Part shown: piece by piece, positions 36,966-45,000 of the stretch
Position numbering within the stretch: the stretch's first letter is position 1
How the letters are laid out: each line of letters opens with the position of its first letter
Origin: CAZYJR01 sp964647905
Lineage (GTDB): Bacteria > Desulfobacterota > DSM-4660 > Desulfatiglandales > HGW-15
Assembly (NCBI GenBank): GCA_964647905.1
Contig: CAZYJR010000017.1
Span: 1-64,000 of the forward strand
Direction: 5' to 3'
DNA length: 64,000 nucleotides
Position numbers and translations under genes: made by a program
The notes under the pieces: generated by a model
What the model saw: only the letters and a program-made list of their open reading frames with translations
What the model was told of the DNA's origin: nothing
The model's database searches: none

Positions 36966-38105
36966 ATGAAGAAGGGTATCATACTGATTGTGTTTGTAAT
37001 TCTATTCCTGGGGGCGGGGGTTGCGGTATACCTGGGCCAGGAGAAGGCGCGAGTAAGGGAGCTCTACTACTCCGGGACCATCGAGGCCACCCGCGCCGAG
37101 CTGGGCTTCCAGGTGGGCGGACGGGTGGCGCGGGTGTTGGTGGACGAGGGGGAGCGCGTGGAGGAAGGTCAGGTCCTGGCCGCGCTGGAACAGGCCCGGG
37201 CGCGATTGGAGAGCGCAACGGCGAATCTCAGGGGACTGGAGGCCTCATTGGATTTGCAGCGAAAGATCCTTCCCTGGGAGGTCGAGCGGGCCGAGGCCGG
37301 GGTGAAGGCGCTGGAGGCCAAGCTCAAGGAACTCCGGAAGGGCTTCAGGACCCAGGAAGTCAAGCAGGCCGAGGCCGCCCTGGAATCGGCCCGGGAGACC
37401 CTGGAGGATGCGCGGAAGGACCTGGAGCGCTACAGGAGGCTCTACAAGGAGGGCACGGTATCGGAAAAGGAAAGAGATCAGGCGAGGCTCCGTTACGAGA
37501 CCGCGCTCAAGACCTGGGAGAGCGCCAGGCATCGCTATGATCTGCTCGAGGAGGGCTTCAGGGAGGAGGAAATAGAGACCGCCGCCGCACGTCTGGAGGA
37601 AGGACGGGTGAGCGTGGAGCTTGCCAAGGTCAACCTGGACCGGGTAGGGGTAACCGAGAAGGAAGTGGAGGCGGCCCGGGCCCGGGTGAAAGAGGCGCGG
37701 GCGGCCCTAACCCTGGCCCGGACCAGGCTGGATTACGCCTCGCTTCGCGCCCCCTTTGACGGGACCGTGACGGTCAGGAGCGTGGAGCCCGGAGAGGTGG
37801 TGACCACGTCCCGGGAGGTCATGGCGGTGACGGACCTCAGCTCCGTGGACCTGAGGATCTTCGTGGGCGAGACCGAGATCGGCAAGGTCAAGCCCGGTCA
37901 AGAGGTCTCGGTAAGAGTGGATACGTTCCCGGACAGGGTCTTCGAGGGCCGCGTGGGCTTCATCTCGCCAGAGGCCGAGTTCACCCCCAAGTACATCCAG
38001 ACCCACAAGGAGCGGGTCAAGCTGGTATACCTGGTAAAGGTGGTCATCCCCAACCCGGGCCGCGAACTCAAGCCGGGCATGCCCGCGGACGCGTGGCTGG
38101 AGTGA
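36966..38105 (+). CDS. HlyD/membrane fusion protein of an ABC exporter (YbhG-like)
   Basis: A 379-aa periplasmic adaptor. Residues 1-24 are an uncleaved signal anchor. The lipoyl half-domain starts at GTIEATRAELGFQVGGRVAR. Long coiled-coil hairpins follow (about residues 85-240, with repeated EAALESARETLEDA and KVNLDRVGVTEKEVEAARAR). The second lipoyl half (YASLRAPFDGTVTVRSVEPG) and a barrel domain close the chain. It sits before two ATPase and two ABC-2 permease genes, as in ybhGFSR. Confidence 0.9.
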   Translation: MKKGIILIVFVILFLGAGVAVYLGQEKARVRELYYSGTIEATRAELGFQVGGRVARVLVDEGERVEEGQVLAALEQARARLESATANLRGLEASLDLQRKILPWEVERAEAGVKALEAKLKELRKGFRTQEVKQAEAALESARETLEDARKDLERYRRLYKEGTVSEKERDQARLRYETALKTWESARHRYDLLEEGFREEEIETAAARLEEGRVSVELAKVNLDRVGVTEKEVEAARARVKEARAALTLARTRLDYASLRAPFDGTVTVRSVEPGEVVTTSREVMAVTDLSSVDLRIFVGETEIGKVKPGQEVSVRVDTFPDRVFEGRVGFISPEAEFTPKYIQTHKERVKLVYLVKVVIPNPGRELKPGMPADAWLE

Positions 38106-38128
38106 GGAGGCGGCCAGGGGAGGCTTCA

Positions 38129-38896
38129 ATGCATTCCGAGAGCCCGGGTTTCGTCAGTGTGGAATCGGTCTCGCGCCGGTTCAAGGGACTGGAGGCCGTT
38201 GCCTCGGTGAGCCTGGAGGTGGAAAAGGGCCGCATTTTCGGCCTGCTGGGATCGGACGGAGCGGGTAAATCCACCCTGCTCAGGATGATAGCCACCACCA
38301 TCAAGCCTTCCTCCGGCCGGATCCTGGTGGGCGGCCTGGACGTGGTCCGGGATCGCGACCGGGTAAAACCCCGAATCGGCTACATGCCCCAGCGCTTCGG
38401 CCTTTACCAGGACCTCAGCGTGGAAGAGAACATGGATTTCTTCATGGACATCTACCGCATCTCAGGGGCCGAGCGGGAGCGGCGGAAGGAGCGCTACCTG
38501 GGTTTTTCCAACCTGACCCCTTTCCTGGGGCGGCCGGCAAGGGACCTCTCGGGCGGGATGAAGCAGAAGCTTTCCCTCGCCTGCGTGCTGGTCCATCAAC
38601 CCGAGCTCCTGATCCTGGACGAGCCCACCAACGGCGTGGACCCGGTGAGCAGGAGGGAGTTCTGGGAGATCCTGAGCGAAATGCGCGAGGCGGGCATGAC
38701 CGTCATGGTATCCACCGCATACCTGGACGAAGGGGACCTGTGCGACGGGCTGGGCCTGATGCACGACTCCAGGCTGATAGCCGCGGGCACCCCGGGTTCC
38801 ATCAGGGCCGCTCACCCCTCCCTGGAAGAGGCCGTGATCGACCTGATCCAAAACAAGGACCAAGGACCGGCAATTGGATTCCGGCAGGGACAATGA
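38129..38896 (+). CDS. ABC-2 exporter ATPase, first half of a split YbhF
   Basis: A 255-aa ATPase with Walker A GSDGAGKS, signature LSGGMKQKLS and Walker B ELLILDEPTNGVDP. In E. coli YbhF the equivalent domain is the N-terminal half of one 578-aa protein. Here it ends on its own and overlaps the next ATPase gene by 23 bp. A GGGGAGG site precedes the ATG at 38129. It forms a drug/cation-type exporter with the neighbouring HlyD and permease genes. Confidence 0.9.
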   Translation: MHSESPGFVSVESVSRRFKGLEAVASVSLEVEKGRIFGLLGSDGAGKSTLLRMIATTIKPSSGRILVGGLDVVRDRDRVKPRIGYMPQRFGLYQDLSVEENMDFFMDIYRISGAERERRKERYLGFSNLTPFLGRPARDLSGGMKQKLSLACVLVHQPELLILDEPTNGVDPVSRREFWEILSEMREAGMTVMVSTAYLDEGDLCDGLGLMHDSRLIAAGTPGSIRAAHPSLEEAVIDLIQNKDQGPAIGFRQGQ

Positions 38897-39638
38897 CCGT
38901 GCAGTGGTGGTCCGGGACCTGGTCAAGCGTTTCGGGGACTTCGTGGCGGTGGACCGGGTCTCGTTCGAGCTGGATCGGGGAGAGATATTCGGGTTCCTGG
39001 GCCCCAACGGAGCGGGCAAGTCCACCACCATCCGCATGCTCTGCGGCATAATCGCTCCCACCTCCGGCCATGGGACCGTGGCCGGATGGGACATATACCG
39101 GGAGCAGGACTCCATCCGCCACACCGTGGGGTACATGTCCCAGAAGTTCTCCCTGTACGAGGACCTCACTCCCATGGAAAACATCCGCTTTTACCTGGGC
39201 GTATATGACGTGCCGAGGCGGCGGTGGGAGGAGCGCATGGACTGGGCCCTGGAGATGACCAGGCTCGGACGCGCGGCCGGCCGGCTCACCCGGGAGCTCC
39301 CCCCGGGGTGGAGGCAGCGCTTGGCATTGGCCTGTGCACTGCTCCACTGGCCGCAGATACTCTTCCTGGACGAGCCGACCTCGGGCGTGGATCCCATAAC
39401 GCGGAGGCGCTTCTGGGAGTTCGTAAAGGAGCTGGCCGGGGGCGGGGTCACGGTCTTTGTCACCACCCACTACATGGATGAGGCCCGCAACTGCGGCAGG
39501 GTGGTGATGATAAACGAGGGCAGGGTGGTGGCCATGGGAGCGCCCTCCGAGATCGCCCGGGAGGTGTTCCCGGAAAGGCCCGGGGCCGATCTGAACGACG
39601 TATTCGTGCGGCTGATGTCAAGGGATCAAGAGGGCTGA
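38874..39638 (+). CDS. ABC-2 exporter ATPase, second half of a split YbhF (TTG start)
   Basis: A 254-aa ATPase. Walker A is GPNGAGKS and Walker B is ILFLDEPTSGVDP. The ABC signature is degenerate, LPPGWRQRLALA instead of LSGGQ, as is usual for the C-terminal half of YbhF/RbbA-type ATPases. The start is a TTG inside the preceding gene, seven bases after AAGGA; GTG at 38904 is an alternative. The two ATPases should pair, one with a canonical and one with a degenerate site. Confidence 0.88.
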   Translation: MDSGRDNDRAVVVRDLVKRFGDFVAVDRVSFELDRGEIFGFLGPNGAGKSTTIRMLCGIIAPTSGHGTVAGWDIYREQDSIRHTVGYMSQKFSLYEDLTPMENIRFYLGVYDVPRRRWEERMDWALEMTRLGRAAGRLTRELPPGWRQRLALACALLHWPQILFLDEPTSGVDPITRRRFWEFVKELAGGGVTVFVTTHYMDEARNCGRVVMINEGRVVAMGAPSEIAREVFPERPGADLNDVFVRLMSRDQEG

Positions 39639-40771
39639 TGGATCCGGTAAGGGTGAAGGCGGTGGCCCGAAAGGAGTTCTTTCACCTGATCAGGGACTTC
39701 AGGAGCCTTTATCTCGCCTTTGCGATCCCCCTGCTCCTGATCCTGCTCTTCGGCTACGCCCTGAGCCTGGACGTGGAGCACATCCGCACGGTGGTGGTGG
39801 ATCACGACCGCACAGCCCTGAGCCGGGACCTGGTACAAAAGTTGGGCTCCTCGGTCTACTTCGATGTCATCGGCCACCTTCCCGCAGTCTCTGACGCGGC
39901 CCGGCACCTGGACCAGGGCCGCGCCATGGCGGCCCTGGTCATACCTCCGGGGTGGTCGGCCGGGCTCCGCGCGGACAGGGAGAGCCCGGTCCAGGTGATC
40001 CTTGACGGGAGCGATCCCAACTACGCTGGGCTGGCCAGCAGCTATATTCTGGCCTTTTTCGAGGCCGAGAACCGGAAGCTCCTTGTGGACTTCCTCAACC
40101 GGCGGGGAAGGGAGCCCATCGACCCTCCCATAGAGGGCCGCATCAGGGTATGGTTCAACGAAGACCTGGAGAGCCGCAATTTCATCATTCCGGGCATCAT
40201 AGCCATCATAGTTATGATAGCAGGGGCCATCCTCACCTCCTTGGTGATAGCCCGGGAGTATGAGAACGGCACCATGGAGACCGTACGGACCCTGCCTTTG
40301 ACCGGCCCAGAGTTCATCCTGGGAAAGGCGGTTCCCTATTTTTTCATAGCAGGGGCGGACGTTCTGGTGGCGGTCCTGATGGGGCAGTTCCTCTTCGGCG
40401 TGGTCATGAAGTCGAGCTTCTGGCTGATGGCCCTGGCCTCGGCCTTTTACCTGGCCGTGGCCCTGAGCCTGGGGCTTCTGATCTCGGTGGTGACCAAAAG
40501 CCAGTTGGTGGCCAATCAGATGGCGATCCTGATCACCTACCTCCCTTCCCTGCTCCTCTCCGACTTCGTCTTCCCGGTGGGCAACATGCCGGCCGTGCTC
40601 CAATGGGTGACCCGGCTGGTCCCTGCCACCTACTACATAGACATCCTGAACGGCCTGTACCTGAGGAAGCTCGGCCTGGCTGAGCTCTGGCCGAGCTACG
40701 GGGTGCTCCTTACAATGTCCGCCTTGCTGGCCGCACTCACTTTCGCCTCCTTCAGAAAGGAGGGAATGTGA
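39638..40771 (+). CDS. ABC-2 type permease (YbhS-like)
   Basis: A 377-aa membrane subunit. One helix near residues 20-40 is followed by a large periplasmic domain and five C-terminal helices beginning at IPGIIAIIVMIAGAIL. The motif REYENGTMETVRTLPLTGPE is the ABC-2 cytosolic loop. Its ATG shares one base with the ATPase stop (TGATG). It is 34% or so similar in layout to the next gene product; the two form the heterodimeric channel. Confidence 0.9.
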   Translation: MDPVRVKAVARKEFFHLIRDFRSLYLAFAIPLLLILLFGYALSLDVEHIRTVVVDHDRTALSRDLVQKLGSSVYFDVIGHLPAVSDAARHLDQGRAMAALVIPPGWSAGLRADRESPVQVILDGSDPNYAGLASSYILAFFEAENRKLLVDFLNRRGREPIDPPIEGRIRVWFNEDLESRNFIIPGIIAIIVMIAGAILTSLVIAREYENGTMETVRTLPLTGPEFILGKAVPYFFIAGADVLVAVLMGQFLFGVVMKSSFWLMALASAFYLAVALSLGLLISVVTKSQLVANQMAILITYLPSLLLSDFVFPVGNMPAVLQWVTRLVPATYYIDILNGLYLRKLGLAELWPSYGVLLTMSALLAALTFASFRKEGM

Positions 40772-40772
40772 G

Positions 40773-41900
40773 ATGGGCTGGATAAGGGTGAGGGAGCTTG
40801 TCAGGAAGGAGTTCATCCAGCTCTTCAGGGACCGGAGGAACCGCCCGCTGCTGGTCATATCGTCCCTGATCCAGCTCCTGGTCTTCGGCTACGTGGTTAC
40901 CACCGATGTCCGCGACGTGCGCGTGGCCGTGCTGGACCAGTCACGCACCGCCGAGAGCAGGAGGGTGGTGGAGGCCCTGGATGCAAACCCGACCTTCCGC
41001 GTCACCCACCGCGCCCGCAGCCCGGAGGACCTGGAGGCGATCCTCCTGGACCGCGAGGCCGACTTGGCGGTCAAGATCCCGCCGGATCTCTCCGGCCGAA
41101 TCCGCAAGGAAGGCACGGCAGGGCTTCAGATCCTGGCCGACGGGAGCATGAGCAACATGGCCTCCATGAGGATCGCCTACACCCAAATGATACTGGACGG
41201 ATTGAACCAGGAGCTCTTGCGTGAACTCTACCCCATGCGCTTGGAATACGGCAGGATCGACGCCAGGGTCCGCACCTGGTACAACCCCAACCTGGAGAGC
41301 AGGAACTTCTACGTCCCGGGAATAGTCGCCTTCCTGATCATGCTGACCTCGCTGCTTTTCACCTCCATGGCCATCATACGGGAGAAGGAGGCCGGCACCA
41401 TAGAGCAGCTCATGGTCACCCCCATGAAGCCGTACGAGCTGATCCTGGGAAAGACCATCCCCTACATCATCATCGCCCAGGCACAGATGGTCCTTGTAAC
41501 CGCCTTTGCGGTCATTTGGTTCTCAATCCCGCTGCAGGGGAGCATCCCGCTCCTGTTTGCCGCGACCTGCATATTCCTGCTGAGCACCCTGGGGATAGGT
41601 CTCTTCATCTCCACGGTCTCAGCCACCCAGCAACAGGCCATGATGACCACCTTCTTCTTCATCATGCCCTTTTTCATGCTGAGCGGTTTCGTCTTCCCCA
41701 TCTCCAACATGCCCCTGGTGATCCAGTATCTAACCTACCTGAACCCCTTGAGGTACTTCCTGGTGATCATAAGGGGGGTCTTCCTCAAGGGGGTGGGACT
41801 GGAGGTCCTGTGGCCCCAGTTCGCCGCCCTGGTGGTGCTCGGCGCGGTGGTCTTCCTGGCCGCGGTGCGCTTCTTCAGCCGCACCCGCGGGGCGGGTTGA
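40773..41900 (+). CDS. ABC-2 type permease (YbhR-like)
   Basis: A 375-aa permease with the same plan as its neighbour: one N-terminal helix, a periplasmic domain with NPNLESRNFYVPG, and five C-terminal helices. REKEAGTIEQLMVTPMKPYE is the conserved loop. It starts one base after the previous stop. It is the last gene of the exporter operon and is convergent with the smr gene. The exported substrate is unknown; E. coli YbhFSR exports cations and some drugs. Confidence 0.9.
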   Translation: MGWIRVRELVRKEFIQLFRDRRNRPLLVISSLIQLLVFGYVVTTDVRDVRVAVLDQSRTAESRRVVEALDANPTFRVTHRARSPEDLEAILLDREADLAVKIPPDLSGRIRKEGTAGLQILADGSMSNMASMRIAYTQMILDGLNQELLRELYPMRLEYGRIDARVRTWYNPNLESRNFYVPGIVAFLIMLTSLLFTSMAIIREKEAGTIEQLMVTPMKPYELILGKTIPYIIIAQAQMVLVTAFAVIWFSIPLQGSIPLLFAATCIFLLSTLGIGLFISTVSATQQQAMMTTFFFIMPFFMLSGFVFPISNMPLVIQYLTYLNPLRYFLVIIRGVFLKGVGLEVLWPQFAALVVLGAVVFLAAVRFFSRTRGAG

Positions 41901-41923
41901 TCGGGCGAGGGGCGGCCCCAAGC

Positions 41924-42589
41924 TCATCGCCTCCTGAGGAGCACGTAGACCGCTCCGGCCCCTCCGTCATAGGGCCTGGCCGTGGCAAAGGCCAGGACCA
42001 GCTTGCGGCCGGGGCCCCTGGTGAACCAAAGCGGGATGGACTCCTTGAGCACCGGGAGGCTGGAAGGCGAGTTGCGGCCGCGGCCGTGGACGATCAGCAC
42101 GCACCTGAGCCCCAGGCGGTGGCTCCTGACCAGGAAGTCCCTGACCCTGTCCCGGGCCTCCTCTCTTGTAAGGCCGTGGAGATCCAGGTGGTCCTGGATC
42201 GGTAGCTGGCCCTGCCTGAGCTTGCGCATTGTCTTGCGGCCCACCCCCTTTACCGCCCCCTCCATATACTCGTCGGTAAAGCTTATCTCCATCTCGGCGG
42301 AGCCCTCGACCAGGCGTTTGAGCTCTTCCACCCCTTCCCGAATATCATCCGGGGCCGGGTGGGAGGGGTGGGGGAAAACAGGCTTTTTGGGCTTCCTGGC
42401 GCGCTCCCGATCCAGGGGCCGGACGCCTTCCATGGCCTTCAGGAACGCCCGGTAGTCCTCGGAGAGCGTGTCTTCCTCCGCCCTTGGTTCTTCCGTGCCG
42501 GGCGGCGAAGAGGGCGGCTGCTTTGCCACCCTGAGCTCCACGTCCCCCACAACCGGATTGAAAAGGTCTTTGCGCTTCTTCTTGCCCAT
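41924..42589 (-). CDS. Smr domain protein
   Basis: A 221-aa protein. The C-terminal Smr (MutS2-related) domain spans about residues 135-221, with LDLHGLTREEARDRV and VLIVHGRGRNS. Smr domains act as nicking or structure-specific endonucleases on DNA or RNA. The N-terminal part is charged and Pro-rich, without known motif. The start at 42589 (MGKKKRKD) is supported by the predicted promoter, whose start site lies downstream of the alternative ATG at 42622. Confidence 0.85.
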   Translation of the reverse strand: MGKKKRKDLFNPVVGDVELRVAKQPPSSPPGTEEPRAEEDTLSEDYRAFLKAMEGVRPLDRERARKPKKPVFPHPSHPAPDDIREGVEELKRLVEGSAEMEISFTDEYMEGAVKGVGRKTMRKLRQGQLPIQDHLDLHGLTREEARDRVRDFLVRSHRLGLRCVLIVHGRGRNSPSSLPVLKESIPLWFTRGPGRKLVLAFATARPYDGGAGAVYVLLRRR

Positions 42590-42616
42590 AAACCCGCCCG
42601 TGCGATCTGGTCTTTC

Positions 42617-42646
42617 TTGCATTTTAGCAGCAGTACCGACTATAAC
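42617..42646 (+). promoter_or_regulatory. Possible sigma-70 promoter for purE
   Basis: TTGCAT and TATAAC are 18 bp apart; the -10 box matches five of six bases. It overlaps the promoter predicted for the divergent smr gene, so the two may compete for polymerase. Confidence 0.38.
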
Positions 42647-42648
42647 AA
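42621..42648 (-). promoter_or_regulatory. Possible sigma-70 promoter for smr
   Basis: On the minus strand TTGTTA and TAAAAT are 16 bp apart (four and five of six matches). The predicted start site near 42614 leaves about 25 nt before the smr ATG at 42589. Confidence 0.4.
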
Positions 42649-42682
42649 CCCCATGGATCAAAGGTGCAGGAGCGGGTAGGAT

Positions 42683-43186
42683 ATGAGCGAAGAGAGAAAG
42701 CTGGTTTGTGTGGCCATGGGTTCGGCCTCGGACGCCGGGGTCATGGACGGGTGTATCGACACCCTGAAAGAGCTGGGGATTCCCTATGAGCTGCGGGTGG
42801 TGTCCGCCCACCGGACGCCGGAGCGGGCCAGGCTTATGGCCGAAGGGGCCTCGGAGAGGGGAATAGAGGTCATTATCGCCGGGGCTGGATGGGCCGCTCA
42901 CTTGGCCGGGGTGATCGCCTCCCACACCGACCTGCCTGTGATAGGGGTGCCCATAGACTCCTCGCCTCTACAGGGCATGGACGCGCTTCTCTCCACCGTC
43001 CAGATGCCCCCAGGGGTGCCGGTGGCCACGGTTTCCGTGGGAAAAGGCGGGGCCAAGAACGCAGCGGTCCTGGCTGCCCGCATCCTGGCCCTGAAGCGCC
43101 CGGATGTAAGGGAGCGCCTTTCCGAGTACGGCAAGGAGATGGCGAGGAAGGTCGCCTCGGACGCCGAGAAGCTGGAAAAGGCCTGA
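42683..43186 (+). CDS. purE: N5-carboxyaminoimidazole ribonucleotide mutase
   Basis: A 167-aa enzyme of purine synthesis that moves the carboxyl group of N5-CAIR to C4. Conserved are VAMGSASDAGVMDG at the N-terminus, VSAHRTPERA and AGAGWAAHLAGVIASHTDLP. Length fits class I PurE. No PurK is adjacent. The stop codon overlaps the ATG of tsaC by one base. Confidence 0.93.
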   Translation: MSEERKLVCVAMGSASDAGVMDGCIDTLKELGIPYELRVVSAHRTPERARLMAEGASERGIEVIIAGAGWAAHLAGVIASHTDLPVIGVPIDSSPLQGMDALLSTVQMPPGVPVATVSVGKGGAKNAAVLAARILALKRPDVRERLSEYGKEMARKVASDAEKLEKA

Positions 43187-43833
43187 TGCAGGGGGCCAGG
43201 GTCATAGACGCGAGGGAAAAGGCGGGTCTCGAGCGCGGAGTCCGGGAGGCGGCGGAAATCCTGGCGGCCGGGGGTGTGGTGGCCTTCCCCACGGAGTCCT
43301 TTTACGGGCTGGGTGTGGATGTAAGAAGCGAGGAGGCGATCCGCCGTCTCTTCCTGGTGAAGGAGAGGGACCCTGAGAGACCGGTGCTGCTCCTGGCCGC
43401 CTCCCGGGAACAAGCGCTTTCCTGTTTCGCGGGCCCTATCCCCCCGGGAGCCCGCCGCCTGATGGACAAGTTCTGGCCCGGAGGGCTGACTCTGGTCTAT
43501 TGGGCCGCCCCCGGGGTCAATCCCCTCTTGACGGCCGGTACGGACAAGATAGGGGTCAGGGTATCCAGCCACCCCGTTCCCACGGCCCTGACCCGGGCCC
43601 TGGGGAGTGCGGTCACCGGGACCAGCGCGAACCTCTCGGGACGCGGACCGTGCTCAACGGCTCTTGAGGTGGAGGAGTCCCTGGGGCGGGATATAGATCT
43701 GATATTGGACGGCGGACCCGCGCCTGGGGGGACGGGCTCCACTGTCTTGGACATTACCCGAGACCCGCCCGCGGTGATACGCGCCGGGCTGGTGAGCCCA
43801 GAGGATGTGGAGCGAACCCTGCTCAAGGGCTGA
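43186..43833 (+). CDS. tsaC: L-threonylcarbamoyladenylate synthase (TsaC/Sua5/YrdC)
   Basis: A 215-aa enzyme that makes threonylcarbamoyl-AMP from Thr, bicarbonate and ATP, the first step of tRNA t6A37 formation. The YrdC domain shows GGVVAFPTESFYGLGVD, then KERDPERPVLLL, WPGGLTLV and SAVTGTSANLSG. It is of the short type, without the Sua5 C-terminal domain. The start at 43186 (TGATG overlap with purE) is preferred over an in-frame extension lying wholly inside purE. Confidence 0.93.
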   Translation: MQGARVIDAREKAGLERGVREAAEILAAGGVVAFPTESFYGLGVDVRSEEAIRRLFLVKERDPERPVLLLAASREQALSCFAGPIPPGARRLMDKFWPGGLTLVYWAAPGVNPLLTAGTDKIGVRVSSHPVPTALTRALGSAVTGTSANLSGRGPCSTALEVEESLGRDIDLILDGGPAPGGTGSTVLDITRDPPAVIRAGLVSPEDVERTLLKG

Positions 43834-43851
43834 ACCGGGCCTCGATTATCC

Positions 43852-43867
43852 ACGTGTCCTGACACGT
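43852..43867 (+). terminator. Weak hairpin after tsaC
   Basis: ACGTGT-CCTG-ACACGT makes a perfect 6-bp stem and 4-nt loop 18 bp after the tsaC stop, between convergent genes. There is no T-run, so termination is only a possibility. Confidence 0.3.
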
Positions 43868-43921
43868 CCCCGCTCGGGACCGGCCGGCAGCTTCTATCCG
43901 CCGCGCAATGGATGAATCGTG

Positions 43922-44095
43922 CTACTTCTTCTGACCCTGGCGCACCCATTCCCTGAGGGCTTCACGCTCGAAGCGCCACTTGTTCAGGACCATTTTGGCC
44001 GGGATCTTTCCGGACTTGGCCAGCTTGTAAACGGAGCGCTTCCCCAGCCTGAGGAACTCCGCGGCCTCTTCAATGGTCAGGATATCCTTTTCCAT
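43922..44095 (-). CDS. Excisionase-type (MerR-like) helix-turn-helix protein 1
   Basis: A 57-aa DNA-binding protein of the HTH_17/excisionase class: ILTIEEAAEFLRLGKRSVYK is the helix-turn-helix and GKIPAKMVLNKWRFEREAL the wing. AAGGAG lies 8 bp before the ATG at 44095; an ATG 11 codons upstream has no such site. No integrase, recombinase or phage gene is near, so it is more likely a transcription factor or plasmid-maintenance-type protein than a true excisionase. It is a close paralogue of the next gene. Confidence 0.8.
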   Translation of the reverse strand: MEKDILTIEEAAEFLRLGKRSVYKLAKSGKIPAKMVLNKWRFEREALREWVRQGQKK

Positions 44096-44179
44096 TCTGT
44101 TTTCTCCTTTTTCTTCCATAATATACAATCCTATTAAGTCTTTGGGTTAATGTGGGGCGGCGGCCCCGGTCCCCCGGGT

Positions 44180-44356
44180 CTAGTCCTGGGGTGCTTCCCG
44201 GACCCACCTCTTCAGGCTTTCCTTTTCAAAGCGCCACTTGTTCAAGACCTTTTTGCCCGGGATTTTTCCGGACTTGGCCAGCTTGTAAACGGAACGCTTT
44301 CCCAACTGAAGGAATTCAGCCGCCTCTTCGATAGTCAGAATTTCTTTCTTTTCCAT
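44180..44356 (-). CDS. Excisionase-type helix-turn-helix protein 2
   Basis: A 58-aa protein: the frame starts MEKKEILTIEEAAEFLQLGK and ends WVREAPQD, with stop TAG. It is nearly identical to the 57-aa protein downstream through the helix-turn-helix and wing (RSVYKLAKSGKIPGKKVLNK); changes are conservative and gather at the C-terminus. The DNA is also alike over most of its length. This points to a fairly recent tandem duplication. Its role is unknown, and it lies 24 bp after the lone receiver gene, so it may be its target or partner. Confidence 0.78.
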   Translation of the reverse strand: MEKKEILTIEEAAEFLQLGKRSVYKLAKSGKIPGKKVLNKWRFEKESLKRWVREAPQD

Positions 44357-44380
44357 GTCTCCACTCCACTCCGCTCTTTT

Positions 44381-44800
44381 CTATTTCATCAACTCCCACG
44401 AGTTTGACGGCTCCTCAGGTATCGCATCCGCCTCCTGGAGAACCCCTTGAATGGTCCTTGCCAGCAGGCCCGGGGTGAAGGGTTTTTCCAGGTAAACCGA
44501 GACACCAATGCTCTCGGCTTCTTGTTCCAGGTTTTCGCTGCCGTAACCCGTCACCAGGATGGTGATCAAGTCATCCCGCAGTTCCTTGGCCGCCCGTATC
44601 AGCCCCAGTCCATCCATTTGAGGCATACGGAAGTCGGTCACCAACAATCTTACCGGGCTCGATTTCTCTCCGGCTTCCTTCAAAACCTCCAGGGCCTCTG
44701 CCCCGGTCTCAACGGCCCTTACTTCATAGCCCATACTCATGAGACCGAGTTTGAGGGCACTCAAGGTGCCGGGATCGTCGTCAACCAGGAGGAGCTTCAT
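44381..44800 (-). CDS. Single-domain response regulator (receiver only)
   Basis: A 139-aa CheY-like receiver. It has the acidic pocket DDD (residues 7-9), the phospho-acceptor Asp56 in LLVTDFRMPQMDG, the switch Thr in ILVTGYGS and the Lys in YLEKPFTPG. No output domain follows, only a short Glu/Ser-rich tail. The ATG at 44800 lacks a Shine-Dalgarno site within the expected distance. It is downstream of an NtrC-type regulator gene and a candidate sigma-54 promoter, and probably takes part in the same phosphorelay. Confidence 0.88.
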   Translation of the reverse strand: MKLLLVDDDPGTLSALKLGLMSMGYEVRAVETGAEALEVLKEAGEKSSPVRLLVTDFRMPQMDGLGLIRAAKELRDDLITILVTGYGSENLEQEAESIGVSVYLEKPFTPGLLARTIQGVLQEADAIPEEPSNSWELMK

Positions 44801-44814
44801 ATGTACCCCGAAAA

Positions 44815-44830
44815 AGCAAGATTCGTTCCA
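44815..44830 (-). promoter_or_regulatory. Candidate sigma-54 (-24/-12) promoter upstream of the receiver gene
   Basis: Minus strand TGGAAC-N5-TTGCT matches the RpoN consensus TGGCAC-N5-TTGCW with one change; the GG-N10-GC spacing is exact. The predicted start site (about 44804) is only 4 nt before the ATG, so the mRNA would be nearly leaderless. Tandem dyads that could be the enhancer lie about 170-220 bp upstream. Confidence 0.5.
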
Positions 44831-45000
44831 TTTTCGGGAAAAGAAGGCCTCTTTCGGGTTTAAAAATGATATCAAGTGGATATCCGAAATTAGAAAAAGC
44901 CGTCCTCAAGTGCGTTTACCAGGCGAAGGGGGGTCAAAATGGCGCCCATAAGTGTTTGGCGATAACGTAACATACTGAAATAGAAAACCAAAGCTTGCCA

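Noticed and set aside
42889..43185. In-frame extension of TsaC by 99 codons upstream of its ATG
   Set aside because: It lies fully inside purE in another frame and has no YrdC similarity; the TGATG junction gives the natural start.
43922..44356. Mobile element or prophage suggested by the two excisionase-like genes
   Set aside because: There is no integrase, transposase, direct-repeat attachment site or phage gene within 20 kb on either side.
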